Source: a bacterium (GTDB lineage: Bacteria > Myxococcota_A > Bradymonadia > UBA7976 > UBA1532). From it: a DNA stretch of 64,000 bases. The translations under genes were made by a program, and so were the position numbers. The notes beneath the pieces are model-generated. The model was given only the letters and a program-made list of their open reading frames with translations, did no database searches and was not told the DNA's origin. The stretch is from the NCBI GenBank assembly GCA_030426085.1, contig JAUHYW010000002.1, positions 62,001-126,000 on the forward strand. Direction: 5' to 3'. Below, piece after piece: positions 1-12,763 of the stretch (positions are counted from its first letter, which is position 1; each line of letters begins with the position of its first letter).

Positions 1-2
1 TG

Positions 3-524
3 GTCATCGAGATCAAGGTGACCGACATCCTCGGCGAAGAGGGCGACGGCGACCCGATCAAGCGCATGGTCTTCGAGTACCGCGACGGCACCTACCACGC
101 CGCCCGGCCGATGCCCGGGGTGAGCATCCTGCACCCGGTCTTTCAGCGGCACCGCACCGACAAGACCTACGACGCGGTCGACGTGCGCATCAGCCAGCTC
201 ACCGAGCGGGTGGCGGTCGACGACCTCGACAAGCACGCCGAAGAGGTCGACCTGCCGCCCAGCGAGATCATGCGGCGCGAGGTCTACGTCAAGGAGAGCA
301 AGAAGGGCACCGCGGTGCGCAAGCTGGTGCAGTGGCGCACCAACAAGCAGGACGTCGACCCCGACTACCCGGCGTTCGTGGTGCACTACACCGACTACAG
401 CCCGGGGCGGAAGCAGCCGCTGCAGCGCACGGTGCGGCTGGCGCCGACGTTCGACCTCGCCGAGCAGATCGCCGAGGAGATCCTGGCCGACAAGGTCAAG
501 CGGGGCTGGAAGCAGGTGAGCTGA
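3..524 (+). CDS. Hypothetical protein, 5' end cut by window edge
   Basis: The reading frame is open from the first bases of the window, so the gene starts upstream; a GTG at 18 is only an internal possibility. The visible ~173 residues are highly charged, soluble-looking and end KRGWKQVS before TGA at 522-524. There is no signal peptide, membrane segment or catalytic motif I recognise. It has a basic stretch around KESKKGT and a conserved-looking acidic C-terminus. It is convergent with the SLOG gene, with only 9 bp between stops. Function unknown; coding status is supported by strong GC-rich third positions and the absence of a better frame. Confidence 0.6.
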   Translation, partial: VIEIKVTDILGEEGDGDPIKRMVFEYRDGTYHAARPMPGVSILHPVFQRHRTDKTYDAVDVRISQLTERVAVDDLDKHAEEVDLPPSEIMRREVYVKESKKGTAVRKLVQWRTNKQDVDPDYPAFVVHYTDYSPGRKQPLQRTVRLAPTFDLAEQIAEEILADKVKRGWKQVS

Positions 525-533
525 GCGCCCCGC

Positions 534-1190
534 TCACCCCCGGCGCAGGGCGCGCAGCACGAGGCCGGTGAAGGTCTCGACGCTGTCGGTCCCCCACGCC
601 AGCGCCCGCGCCCGATCGTCGAGCCCGTCGTGCAGCGCGATGCGCCCCGCCCGCGCGGCGGGGATGAGCGCCTCGGCGGTGTAGCCTTGCAGCAAACCCG
701 ACAGATGGATCGGCCCCTCGGGCTGCGCCGCGCGGAAGAGGTCGAACTCTTCCTGCAAGCCAGGGGGATCGGTCTGCGAATGCTTCGAGTCCTCGCCGCC
801 GACGAAGACCGCCGCGTTCGCGTCGGCCGCCATCGCCCGCCGCATCGCCGTCAGCTCGCCCCCGATGGGCGGCAGCGCTTCGCCCGGTGTCCGCGCCGCC
901 CCGTGCCACCGGAACCCGCCCAACGCCGGCCACGCCGAGCCGCGGGGGAAGCGCCGGAGCTGGTGCAGCTCGACCTGCGCCGGCTCAGCCGCCGTGTGCC
1001 CGATCAGATGGTCGAGCAGCGGGGTGATGGTCGGGTGCCCCCCGCAGACGACGGTGCCCCCGCCGACGAGCAGCGCGCCCAGCAGATCCATCACCAGCGA
1101 GGGCGCGCGCACCGCAGCCGGATGGTCCTTCAGCGGCGTGGGGATGCTCGCCGAGAAGAAGAGACGGACGCCCTCGTACGGGCCCTTCAT
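534..1190 (-). CDS. SLOG-domain protein, partner of TIR protein
   Basis: A 218-residue soluble protein with a Rossmann-like SLOG fold signature. There is a Gly-rich nucleotide-binding turn at about residues 43-52 (VGGGTVVCGG) and a second conserved block at 128-150 (VFVGG...GLQEEFDLF), followed by PIHLSGLLQG. SLOG domains bind nucleotide-derived ligands and recur in prokaryotic conflict systems as sensors of signals made by TIR or nucleotidyltransferase partners (family knowledge). I chose ATG 1190 because it overlaps the upstream TIR stop by ATGA, indicating translational coupling; a longer upstream frame would run into the TIR gene. Role as sensor or effector is inference. Confidence 0.7.
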   Translation of the reverse strand: MKGPYEGVRLFFSASIPTPLKDHPAAVRAPSLVMDLLGALLVGGGTVVCGGHPTITPLLDHLIGHTAAEPAQVELHQLRRFPRGSAWPALGGFRWHGAARTPGEALPPIGGELTAMRRAMAADANAAVFVGGEDSKHSQTDPPGLQEEFDLFRAAQPEGPIHLSGLLQGYTAEALIPAARAGRIALHDGLDDRARALAWGTDSVETFTGLVLRALRRG

Positions 1191-2326
1191 GACGTGATCT
1201 CCTCGGTGGGGCGGGTCCACAGGTCTTCGAGCCAGGGGTACAGGCCGACCCGGGTGGTCAGATCCATCGGCACCTCGCGGGCGGCCCACCGGGCCGCCTC
1301 TCGTACGGAGGGATGCAGCTCACGGGCCTCGGTCACCAGGATCGAGTCGCCGCGGCCGCCCCCGAACTCCGCGTCGTGGGACTGCCACAGCCGGTGCCAG
1401 CCCTCGAGCGTCGGCCAGCTCGGGTCGGCGTGCACCAGGATCTGGCGCTCGGGGTGGCGCAGCAGCCAGCCCGCCCGCCCGCTCTCCCGGGTGCTCATCA
1501 CCCGGGCGTCCACCATCCCGGCGAAGTCGCGCAGCACCCGGGCGATCGCCTCGTCGAACAGGCGCCGGCGGGCCAGCCGCCCGTTGACGAACGCCCGCAC
1601 CGCGCAGTCCACCCCGCCGGGCCAGTCCAGCACCGGCGCCTGCACGAAGGCGAACCCCTCTGCGCCCGCGTCGATCCGCAGGCGACCGATGGGCACCCGC
1701 CAGCGCTGGGCCATCAGCATCTCCTCCCGCACCCAGCGCGAGCCGGTGGCCCCCTTCGACTCGAAGAGCAGGACCAGCCCGCTGTCTCTGATCGCCGCCT
1801 CGATCTCCCGCTGGACCGGATCGCCGCCCCGCAGCCGCCAGCGGTCGACGAAGACCCGGAAGCCGTCTGCCTCCAGCGCCGCGCGCGCCGCCTCGCACTG
1901 CGCGGTGGCGTCATCCCGGCGATAGGAGAGGAAGATCTGCTGGTCGTGGTCGGCCTCGCGCCCCAGCCGGAAGCGGACGAGCCGGGCGATGTCTGCGCGC
2001 GCGCCGATCGCCAGCGCGTTGCGCGCGCTCAGGGACGCCAGCGCCGACGGGACGGCCGAGAAGTCGTAGGTGTCGAGGTCGCGCACGACGGGGCAGATGG
2101 CATGGTCGGCGTGATGCAGGCGGGCGATCTGCTCGACGAAGGGCGCCCGGGCGAGGCCCGGGTCGAGCACGGCGAAGACCGCGACGCCCAGATCCCACGC
2201 GTCCGGCAAGGTACCCGGGTTGCGTTCGATGGTGGCATCGGGCGCGGCCTCTGCGGCGACATCGGCGATGTCACCTGCGATGGCATCGCCGCCATCGGGC
2301 GCGAGGATGATGACCCGGCTCTGCAT
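1187..2326 (-). CDS. TIR-domain protein (candidate NADase or signal synthase)
   Basis: A 379-residue protein with a central TIR domain at about 130-215. Box 1 is IFLSYRRDD at 131-139, then VFVDRWRLRGGD (158-169), AIRDSGLVLLFES (178-190) and RWVREEM (197-203), which places Glu202 where TIR NADases carry their catalytic Glu. The N-terminal ~120 residues look like a small alpha/beta domain (VIILAP at 5-10). The C-terminal ~160 residues are unrecognised and Trp/Arg-rich. There is no signal peptide or membrane segment, so it is cytoplasmic. A GGAGG ribosome site precedes ATG 2326. The SLOG gene follows with an ATGA overlap. This is consistent with a two-gene immune or stress-signalling module; the substrate is not shown by the sequence. 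Confidence 0.75.
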   Translation of the reverse strand: MQSRVIILAPDGGDAIAGDIADVAAEAAPDATIERNPGTLPDAWDLGVAVFAVLDPGLARAPFVEQIARLHHADHAICPVVRDLDTYDFSAVPSALASLSARNALAIGARADIARLVRFRLGREADHDQQIFLSYRRDDATAQCEAARAALEADGFRVFVDRWRLRGGDPVQREIEAAIRDSGLVLLFESKGATGSRWVREEMLMAQRWRVPIGRLRIDAGAEGFAFVQAPVLDWPGGVDCAVRAFVNGRLARRRLFDEAIARVLRDFAGMVDARVMSTRESGRAGWLLRHPERQILVHADPSWPTLEGWHRLWQSHDAEFGGGRGDSILVTEARELHPSVREAARWAAREVPMDLTTRVGLYPWLEDLWTRPTEEITS

Positions 2327-2391
2327 GGCGCCTCCGCGGGTGGCCGTCCCACGGGACAGTCACAGATCCGGTCCGGCGCCGCAAGCGCGGC

Positions 2392-3711
2392 TCAGGTGCC
2401 CGGATCGAAGACAAAGGGGAACTTGACCCGGCACATGCCGCCCTCGGGCTCGGGGAACCGCCATCGCTCGATCTGCCGCTTCACGCAGCCTTCCAACCGC
2501 TTGTGGCCCAGCCCGCTCTCGACGAGCACCTTGCCCACCTTGCCGTCGAGCATGATGCGCCACGACACCGAGAGCTTGCCCGACAGTTCGGGGTCCTGGG
2601 CCAGCTCCTTCTCGTAGCAATACTGGATGCCTTTGCGGCGCAGCGTCACCACCCGCAGGATGTCGGCCTCCTTGCAGAACGCGGTCACCGACCCGCCCGA
2701 AGTGCGGACCCGGGCCTTCTTCTCCCGCTGGGTCCTGCCGGTCAGGCGGGCCCGGGTGCGGCCGCCGCTGCCGGTGTCGATCGCGCCCATGCCCCGCACC
2801 CGGCCGAAGCCGGGCCCGCCGCCCCCGTCGCCGGTGCCCCGCAGCCCCATGCCATCGGTCCCCCGCCCCATCGCGAGGACCCCGTCGCTGCCGGCCATCG
2901 CCGCGCTGAGCTTGTCGGCGAAGCCCTGCCGATCGCCGAAGACGTTCTTCAGCGGCCCCCGCCCGATCAGATCGCTGCCGAGCGCCCGGTGCACCCCGGT
3001 GTCGGTCACCTTCTCGACCAGCTCGGTGTCCCGCTCGGGCACCTTGGTCTCGGTGACCTTCTCCGGCTCGCCGAAGACGCCCTCCTCGTCGCGGGCCCGC
3101 TTGCCGACGTCCTCGGCGACCGACTCCGAGGGCTCCGGCTCGTCGAACTCGTCGGGCGGCGGCTCGACGAAGATGTCCACGTAGCGCTCGGCGATGTCGA
3201 GGATGGTGAAGCGAGGGGCCTGATCCCAGACGAGGAAGGCTGCGACGAGCAGCCCGAAGTGCACGACGACCGCCCCGAGCAGCGCCGTGAGCAGCGATGA
3301 CTCCATCGCCCGCCACACCGGCCGCCGGGGCACCCGCTCGGGCGGCGCGACGCATTGAAAGAAGACCGCGAGGTCGTCGCTGAGGTCGACGATGCCCCAG
3401 TCGCGGCCGCCCACCGCGATGGCCGGGCCCCGCGCGCGGCGGACGCTCTCGAGGGACTGTTCGGGGGCGCCGGCGAGGTGCAGCCGGCCCCCCATCGCGT
3501 GGGTGGGCTGGAGCGAGAAGCCCCCGGCCTCGGGGGCGAAGAGCAGGTGCCGCTCGCCGACATCGGCCAGCTCGGGCACGACGAGCGCGTTGCTCGGGGC
3601 GGCGCCGATGGTCACCGGCGCCCGGCTGTCGACGAGAGCTTCGGAGATGAGCGTATCGCGCCACAGCAGGGCGATACGCATCCAGTGACGGTCGGTCTTG
3701 GGTTGGGCCAT
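2392..3711 (-). CDS. AgmX/PglI-family protein with FHA-like N-terminus and TonB-like C-terminus
   Basis: A 439-residue inner-membrane protein. Residues ~10-120 resemble a degenerate FHA-type beta-sandwich. One transmembrane helix lies at ~139-161 (LLTALLGAVVV...). It is followed by an acidic/Pro segment (EPPPDEFDEPEP) and a Gly/Arg-rich linker. The C-terminal ~100 residues match the AgmX/PglI C-terminal domain, a TonB-like periplasmic fold with Cys at about 365, 409 and 427. The family is common in Myxococcota and linked to gliding motility and envelope spanning (AgmX, PglI, GltG). I chose ATG 3711 (MAQPKTD) because the frame upstream has Arg-rich, noncoding-like composition. Exact partner complex unknown. 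Confidence 0.75.
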   Translation of the reverse strand: MAQPKTDRHWMRIALLWRDTLISEALVDSRAPVTIGAAPSNALVVPELADVGERHLLFAPEAGGFSLQPTHAMGGRLHLAGAPEQSLESVRRARGPAIAVGGRDWGIVDLSDDLAVFFQCVAPPERVPRRPVWRAMESSLLTALLGAVVVHFGLLVAAFLVWDQAPRFTILDIAERYVDIFVEPPPDEFDEPEPSESVAEDVGKRARDEEGVFGEPEKVTETKVPERDTELVEKVTDTGVHRALGSDLIGRGPLKNVFGDRQGFADKLSAAMAGSDGVLAMGRGTDGMGLRGTGDGGGGPGFGRVRGMGAIDTGSGGRTRARLTGRTQREKKARVRTSGGSVTAFCKEADILRVVTLRRKGIQYCYEKELAQDPELSGKLSVSWRIMLDGKVGKVLVESGLGHKRLEGCVKRQIERWRFPEPEGGMCRVKFPFVFDPGT

Positions 3712-4180
3712 GACGCTCGGACTCGCGACGCAGGGGTGCCCTGCCGATGGCATGTGTCCCATCGGTGGAGGCACGGTGATGGTGTCGGCGATGCCATCGT
3801 GGCGATGGCGCCCCCGCCCGGCCGCGATGGCCGGACGGTCGCTGCGACAAGCCGGGCGGGCGCGGGTTCCGAGAAAATCGACGGGCCCCTGGCCGCGGGG
3901 CCGCCTTCGGGCCTGGAAGCAAATTACTCGGATAGGCGAGGGCGTGAGGTCGGCCCCCAGTCGCCAGCGCCCCCGCAGCCGGCGACGCAGTCGCACCCGG
4001 GGTGCGGCGAGGGGGCCAAGCCCACGACCCGACGGGGCGTAGGCCCGGGTCGAGGCGCGCAGCGCGGAGAGCCGGCGAGGAGGAAAGCGGCGAATGGGGG
4101 TCGAGATCGCGGCCGCAGCCCGAGTAATTTGCTGACGGGCCCTTCGGCTATCACGGGGCCGCGCGCGACGAGGAGGACCC
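3712..4180. other. Divergent intergenic region, no gene seen
   Basis: 469 bp between the divergent AgmX-like and lipoprotein genes. It holds a pair of matching AT-rich inverted arms (see repeat) and a 7-bp-stem hairpin at 3744-3765 (CCGATGG/CCATCGG). Several further short ATGGC dyads lie close to the AgmX-like start. The region between the arms is very GC-rich and has no convincing start/stop/ribosome-site combination. It probably contains both promoters, but I could not read a confident -35/-10 pair. Confidence 0.6.
3903..4148. repeat. Imperfect 29-bp inverted repeat with 14-bp perfect core
   Basis: AGCAAATTACTCGG at 3918-3931 is perfectly repeated in inverse at 4120-4133. Outside each core, at identical spacing, the sequence GCC-N3-GGGCC recurs (3903-3913 and 4138-4148 in inverse), giving about 23 of 29 matches per arm. 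The interior of ~188 bp encodes nothing recognisable. The AT-rich core stands out in this GC-rich DNA. It could be a shared operator or upstream element pointing at both divergent genes, or the ends of a small non-autonomous mobile element; no clear target-site duplication was seen. Confidence 0.7.
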
Positions 4181-4717
4181 ATGCGCCCGATGCTCTGCCT
4201 GCTTCTGATCGCCCCGCTCTTCGGCTGCACCCCCGAAGGCGACTATCTCATCCCCGCCGGCGCGCACTACGCCGAGGGGGTCAACGCCGCCGCCCAGGGT
4301 GCGCCCGAGCTGCGCTTCGCGGCCGTGTTCGACGACAGCGCCGTCTACGAGACGGTCGACCCCCGCAACCAGGGTGACATCAACAAGCTGTATGGCTTCT
4401 CGGACTGCGGCAGCCACCACCACACGAACAGCGCCCGCTTCGGCTGGCGGTGGTTCGAGGGCGCGCTTCAGATCTTCGCCTACACCTACGCCGACGGCGA
4501 GCGGGCGTGGGCGTACCTGGGGGACGCGACCATCGGTGAGCGGGCCGACTACGCCCTCAGCGTCGACGGCGCGGCGTACGTCTTCACCTTCGGCGGCGTC
4601 ACCACCCGCCTGCCCCGAGGCTGCGCCGGCGACGGCGGGGTGAAGTACCGGCTGTACCCCTACTTCGGCGGGGACGAGGTCGCCCCCCACGACATCACCA
4701 TCCGCATCATCGACTGA
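4181..4717 (+). CDS. Hypothetical lipoprotein
   Basis: A 178-residue exported lipoprotein. A short hydrophobic signal (MLCLLLIAPLFGC) ends in a lipobox with Cys16 as the lipidation site. The mature part is rich in aromatic residues and Gly, includes a HHH motif near residue 80 and three Cys, and looks like a small beta-rich domain. A strong GAGGAGG ribosome site sits 6-7 bases before ATG 4181. It is divergent from the AgmX-like gene and convergent with nei. Family not recognised; the envelope location is the only supported statement. Confidence 0.7.
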   Translation: MRPMLCLLLIAPLFGCTPEGDYLIPAGAHYAEGVNAAAQGAPELRFAAVFDDSAVYETVDPRNQGDINKLYGFSDCGSHHHTNSARFGWRWFEGALQIFAYTYADGERAWAYLGDATIGERADYALSVDGAAYVFTFGGVTTRLPRGCAGDGGVKYRLYPYFGGDEVAPHDITIRIID

Positions 4718-4729
4718 CCGCCCCCGCGC

Positions 4730-5600
4730 TCAATCGGGCGCCGGCCCCCGCACCACGAGGCGCCGCCTGCGCGTCTCACGCTCGGGCGCTTCGCCGCCGA
4801 CCCCCTGGCAGCGCGGGCAGTAATAGGTGCTGCGCCCCAGATCACCCTGCCGCCGCATGCGGATGGCGTCCCCGCACTTGCCGCATGGCTGCCCGCTCTT
4901 GTCATAGACCCAGGTGCGCCGGCCGTGATCCCACCGGGTCCGTCGCCGGCCGGGACCCAGGTTGCGCCGCATCCAGGTCCGGGCGCTCTCCAGCAGCCGG
5001 CGCAGCGTCCCGTCGTCGCAGTCACCCACCGCTCGGAAGGGATCGAGTCGCTGCATGAACAGCAGCTCGCTCTTGTAGACGTTGCCGATGCCGGCCACCA
5101 GCCGCTGGTCCATGATGGCATCCCCCAGCGCGCGGCGGGGGTCGACCCGCAGCCGGGCGATCATGGCGTCGAAGTCGGCCGCGTCGGCGAGCAGATCGGG
5201 CCCCAGCGTCGAGAGCACGGGGTGGCGCCGCACCTGAAAGGCCGTGAGCCATTGCACCGTCGGCGCGTTGAAGCACACCGCCCGCCAGTCGCGGCCATCC
5301 GCGTCGCGCACGCTCAGGATCACCCGGGCCCGGCTGGATGGCTTCCGCCAATCACTGCCCGGCCGGTATAGATGCCAGCTCCCGCTCATGCGCAGGTGGG
5401 TGTAGATGGCATGGGATGGCTCGCCCGCGGCCTCGGCGCTCAACCAGATGAGCAGGTTCTTGCCCCGGGCCTCGACCTCTGCGACCCACGTGCCCGGGGC
5501 CCGGTCGACGGCGTCGGCCATCTCGGGCAGCGGCGAGACCAGCGACATGACGGCGCCCCCCCGCAGGCAGCCGAGCGCCTGCGCGATCTTGTAAAGGCTG

Positions 5601-5614
<14 letters not shown>
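4730..5614 (-). CDS. nei: Nei/Fpg-family DNA glycosylase (endonuclease VIII-like)
   Basis: A 294-residue base-excision repair enzyme that removes oxidised pyrimidines and nicks the abasic site. The N-terminus PEGDS is the Nei hallmark, with Pro2 as the Schiff-base nucleophile and Glu3 as general acid. Lys52 (ARGKNLL) fits the conserved beta-lobe lysine. The helix-two-turns-helix lies around DQRLVAGIGNVYKSELL. A C-terminal zinc finger uses Cys244, 247, 266 and 269. Its ATG overlaps the end of lhr by 14 bp, so the two are co-transcribed and translationally linked. The PEGD start rather than PELPE argues for Nei over Fpg/MutM. Confidence 0.9.
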
Positions 5615-10142
<4,528 letters not shown>

Positions 10143-10202
10143 GCTGCTGCTGACACCCCGCGGCCGGACCCGGTTACGCCGTGCGGGGTCACGGGCACGC
10201 GG

Positions 10203-11591
10203 TCACAGCCCGATGTCGCTGTGATCGATGCCCCACGCCTTGAGCTTGCGCTGCAGCGTCCGGCGGTTGATGTCGAGGATTCGGGCCACCTTGGTGATGT
10301 TCTTGTGGTGGGCGAGCAGGCGCTCGATGTGCCGCCGCTCCACCGTCTCGAGCGTCAGCTCTTCGAGCGGCGGTGGCGTCTGCGCGGCCGGCACGAGGGT
10401 CGCGCCGACCCGGGCGCCGGTCGATGCGCCGCTCGCGAAGGGGTTGGCCGCCAGCATGCGCCGGACCAGCTCGGCGTCGACCCGGCCTTCCTCAGCGAAG
10501 AGCGCGACCCGACGGGCCAGGTTGACGACCTCTCGCACGTTGCCCGGCCAGTCGTGCGCCAGCAGGACCGCCTCGGCGTCGGGGGTCAGCTCCAGCCCGT
10601 CGCCGACCACCGCCAGCCAATGCCGGGCGATCGGCAGGATGTCCGCCGGCCGCGCCCGCAGCGGCGGCAGCTCGAGCGGCAGCACCTGCAACCGATAGAA
10701 GAGGTCCTCCCGGAAGCGCCCGGCGCTCACCTCGTCGGCCAGACGGCGATGGGTCGCGGCGACGAGGCGGGCGCGGAACGGCCGCTCCCGGGTATCACCC
10801 ACCGGCCGGAACATCCGCGTCTCGAGGACCCGGAGCAGCTTGGCCTGATGTTCGAGCGGCAACTCGCCGAGCTCGTCGAGGAAGAGCGTGCCACCTTCGG
10901 CCTCTTCGAACAGGCCGGGCTTGCGCCGCTCGGCGCCGGTGAATGCCCCCCGGCAATGCCCGAAGAGCTCGCTCTCGACCAGGTCGCGGGGCAGACAGGC
11001 CATGTTGACCGGCACGAAGGGCTGCTCGGCCCGCTGGGACGCCTGATGTAGCGCGCGGGCCGCGACCTCTTTGCCGGTCCCGGTCTCACCGGTCAGCAGC
11101 ACCGGCTCGTCGGCGTCGGCGAGGCGCGTGATCAACCGCCTCAACTGGACCGTGGCCGGGCTCTCCCCGACGAGGCGGGACTCGCCCCCGCTCGGCCGCG
11201 CCGCCTGCATCAGCACCGGCGCCAGGTCGGCCGCGTCGACCGGCTTCGTCAGGAAAGTGTACGCGCCGAGCCGCATGGCCTCGACCGCGTCGGGTACCGT
11301 GCCATGACCGGTGAGCACCACCACCGGGACCCGGCGGCCGGGCGTGCGCCGCAGCACCTCCAGGCCGCCGATGTCGGGCATGCGCAGATCCAACACGGCC
11401 GCACCGGCGGGGTGCTCCCGGTCGACTCCACCCGCGTTGAGGGCCTCGACGCCGGCCCGACCACCGGGAATCGGGTCGACCGCGAAGCCACGTCGGCGCA
11501 GGGCCTTGCTCATCGCGGTTCGAAACGGCGCGTCGTCGTCGATCAGCAGCACCCGAGGTGGGGCGCCATTGCGTCCAGCGTCGGTCACCAT
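10203..11591 (-). CDS. NtrC-family sigma54-dependent response regulator
   Basis: A 462-residue enhancer-binding protein. Receiver domain at 12-125, with acidic pocket DDD 18-20, phospho-acceptor Asp68 (LDLRMPD) and Lys116. AAA+ domain at ~138-370, with Walker A GETGTGKE (168-175), an intact GAFTGA sigma54 loop (215-220) and Walker B LFLDE. A Fis-type HTH lies at the C-terminus ([11 protein letters not shown]). It therefore should activate sigma54 promoters after phosphorylation. No histidine kinase gene is adjacent, so it is an orphan here. I chose ATG 11591 (MVTDAG) just ahead of the receiver domain; ATG 11618 in the same frame is an alternative. Target genes unknown. Confidence 0.9.
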   Translation of the reverse strand: MVTDAGRNGAPPRVLLIDDDAPFRTAMSKALRRRGFAVDPIPGGRAGVEALNAGGVDREHPAGAAVLDLRMPDIGGLEVLRRTPGRRVPVVVLTGHGTVPDAVEAMRLGAYTFLTKPVDAADLAPVLMQAARPSGGESRLVGESPATVQLRRLITRLADADEPVLLTGETGTGKEVAARALHQASQRAEQPFVPVNMACLPRDLVESELFGHCRGAFTGAERRKPGLFEEAEGGTLFLDELGELPLEHQAKLLRVLETRMFRPVGDTRERPFRARLVAATHRRLADEVSAGRFREDLFYRLQVLPLELPPLRARPADILPIARHWLAVVGDGLELTPDAEAVLLAHDWPGNVREVVNLARRVALFAEEGRVDAELVRRMLAANPFASGASTGARVGATLVPAAQTPPPLEELTLETVERRHIERLLAHHKNITKVARILDINRRTLQRKLKAWGIDHSDIGL

Positions 11592-11669
11592 AGTCGACTG
11601 GATACCCCGACGGCCCATCGGGTCGCGAGGCCTTCGATTTCCCAGAGCCCATCCGGCGGCCCATCGCGC

Positions 11670-11698
11670 TTCCCGATTCGGGAGAGAGCGGATACCGT
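11670..11698 (+). promoter_or_regulatory. Possible promoter of lipoprotein at 11727
   Basis: TTCCCG (11670-11675), a 17-bp spacer and TACCGT (11693-11698) upstream of the GGAGG site and ATG 11727. Both boxes are weak matches, so this is a tentative call. Confidence 0.3.
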
Positions 11699-11726
11699 TC
11701 AAGGGTCACCGTGGCGCGGAGGGCCC

Positions 11727-12500
11727 ATGCCGATCATCCGACCCCGATCGACGCTGAAGGGGGCGCTGCTCCTCGTCGCGTGCGCCGTGGGCGCCTGCAC
11801 GGACGACGACGGGGCCAGCGAGCCCGCCCCATCCAATGACGCCGCGGCGCTCGACGCGACGCCGGCCGAAGCCGACATGATCGCCGATGGCGGCGCCCCG
11901 GACCTCGCCCCCGACGCCACGCCCGATGCCGAGCTGGCCCGGGTCCAACTCCAGAACGTGCTGGAGATCGGCCGCTGCGAGAACGCCCGCCGCATCTACC
12001 CGGCCCTGCCGGACGAGGTCGGCCACTGGGCCCTCGAACGCCTGACCCCGACCGACACCCCGACCCTCGTCGATGGCATCGTCTATCAGATGTTCGGCGT
12101 CGACGAGGAGGAGGGCCCGTTCTGCCGCAGCGGCCTGCCCCATCGCGTCTTCGCCCTGGTCGCCCCCGAGGGGCCGCCGCCCGAGGCGCCGTCGGACACC
12201 GACGACTACCGGACCTTCGAGATCACCTTGCCCGAGTCGCCGCTGGAAGCAGCCGACGTGCCGTTCGACCCCCCGTTCGTCCTCGATGAAGGCGACGCGC
12301 TGTTCGTAGGAGTCGAGATGGCCGCCGAGGCCGACACCTCGCTCTGCATCGCCGCCTGCCGCCCCCTGGGCGGGGCGCTGCGCAACCGCAGCTACTGGAG
12401 CAACGCCACCGCCGAGCCCTACCCCTGGGGCGATCTGGTCGTGGATTTCGGTCTGTCGGAGAATTTCACGATCCGGGCCTATGGGCGCGCCCCCCGCTGA
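11727..12500 (+). CDS. Hypothetical lipoprotein with Asp/Ala/Pro linker
   Basis: A 257-residue lipoprotein. It has a basic N-terminus (RPRSTLKG), a hydrophobic core (ALLLVACAVGAC) and lipid-accepting Cys24. A low-complexity Asp/Ala/Pro spacer (~25-65) follows, of the sort often seen in myxobacterial surface lipoproteins. The C-terminal ~190 residues form an unrecognised globular domain with several Cys (RCENA, FCRSGLP, LCIAACRP), perhaps disulphide-bonded. GGAGG precedes ATG 11727 by about 5 bases. It is divergent from the NtrC-type regulator, which may or may not control it, and convergent with rplQ. Confidence 0.75.
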   Translation: MPIIRPRSTLKGALLLVACAVGACTDDDGASEPAPSNDAAALDATPAEADMIADGGAPDLAPDATPDAELARVQLQNVLEIGRCENARRIYPALPDEVGHWALERLTPTDTPTLVDGIVYQMFGVDEEEGPFCRSGLPHRVFALVAPEGPPPEAPSDTDDYRTFEITLPESPLEAADVPFDPPFVLDEGDALFVGVEMAAEADTSLCIAACRPLGGALRNRSYWSNATAEPYPWGDLVVDFGLSENFTIRAYGRAPR

Positions 12501-12538
12501 ACTACACGGGCCCTGCCCGGTGTGGAGCCGTTGGGGGC

Positions 12539-12725
12539 ATGCCTTCGAATCGCAAAGCGCCCGCCTCGTCACCGCGCAGGCGCGACCTGAACCTGCACAC
12601 ACCCACGGAGCCGGAACTCACGCCGCCTCCGGAGCGTGATGCGCGCCCCACCCGACGAGCAGTCGACGGCCGGGAGATGCTTCGAAACGCAGAACGCCCG
12701 CGGCGTCGCCGCGGGCGTTTCGACC
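12539..12725. repeat. Two degenerate copies of a ~50-bp terminator-like module
   Basis: The stretch starting ATGCCTTCGAATCGCAAAGC (12539) reappears in degenerate form starting ATGCTTCGAAACGCAGAAC (12677), with about three quarters of bases matching. The second copy contains the strong hairpin; the first has only a weak 5-bp stem. They sit between convergent genes, the 11727 lipoprotein and rplQ. Confidence 0.55.
12693..12719. terminator. Hairpin terminator at end of ribosomal block
   Basis: Perfect 12-bp stem AACGCCCGCGGC / GCCGCGGGCGTT with a 3-base loop, 45 bp past the rplQ stop. The flank is TTT on the plus strand and weakly T-rich on the minus strand, so it may act in both directions between convergent transcription units. 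Confidence 0.75.
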
Positions 12726-12763
12726 GGCTGGAATCTACCGAATCAGCCAGAGCAGGTGCAGGC

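Noticed and set aside
534-2326. Calling the TIR/SLOG pair a canonical Thoeris system
   Set aside because: ThsA-type SIR2 or membrane effector domains are absent and the TIR protein is longer than ThsB, so only a related or new module can be claimed.
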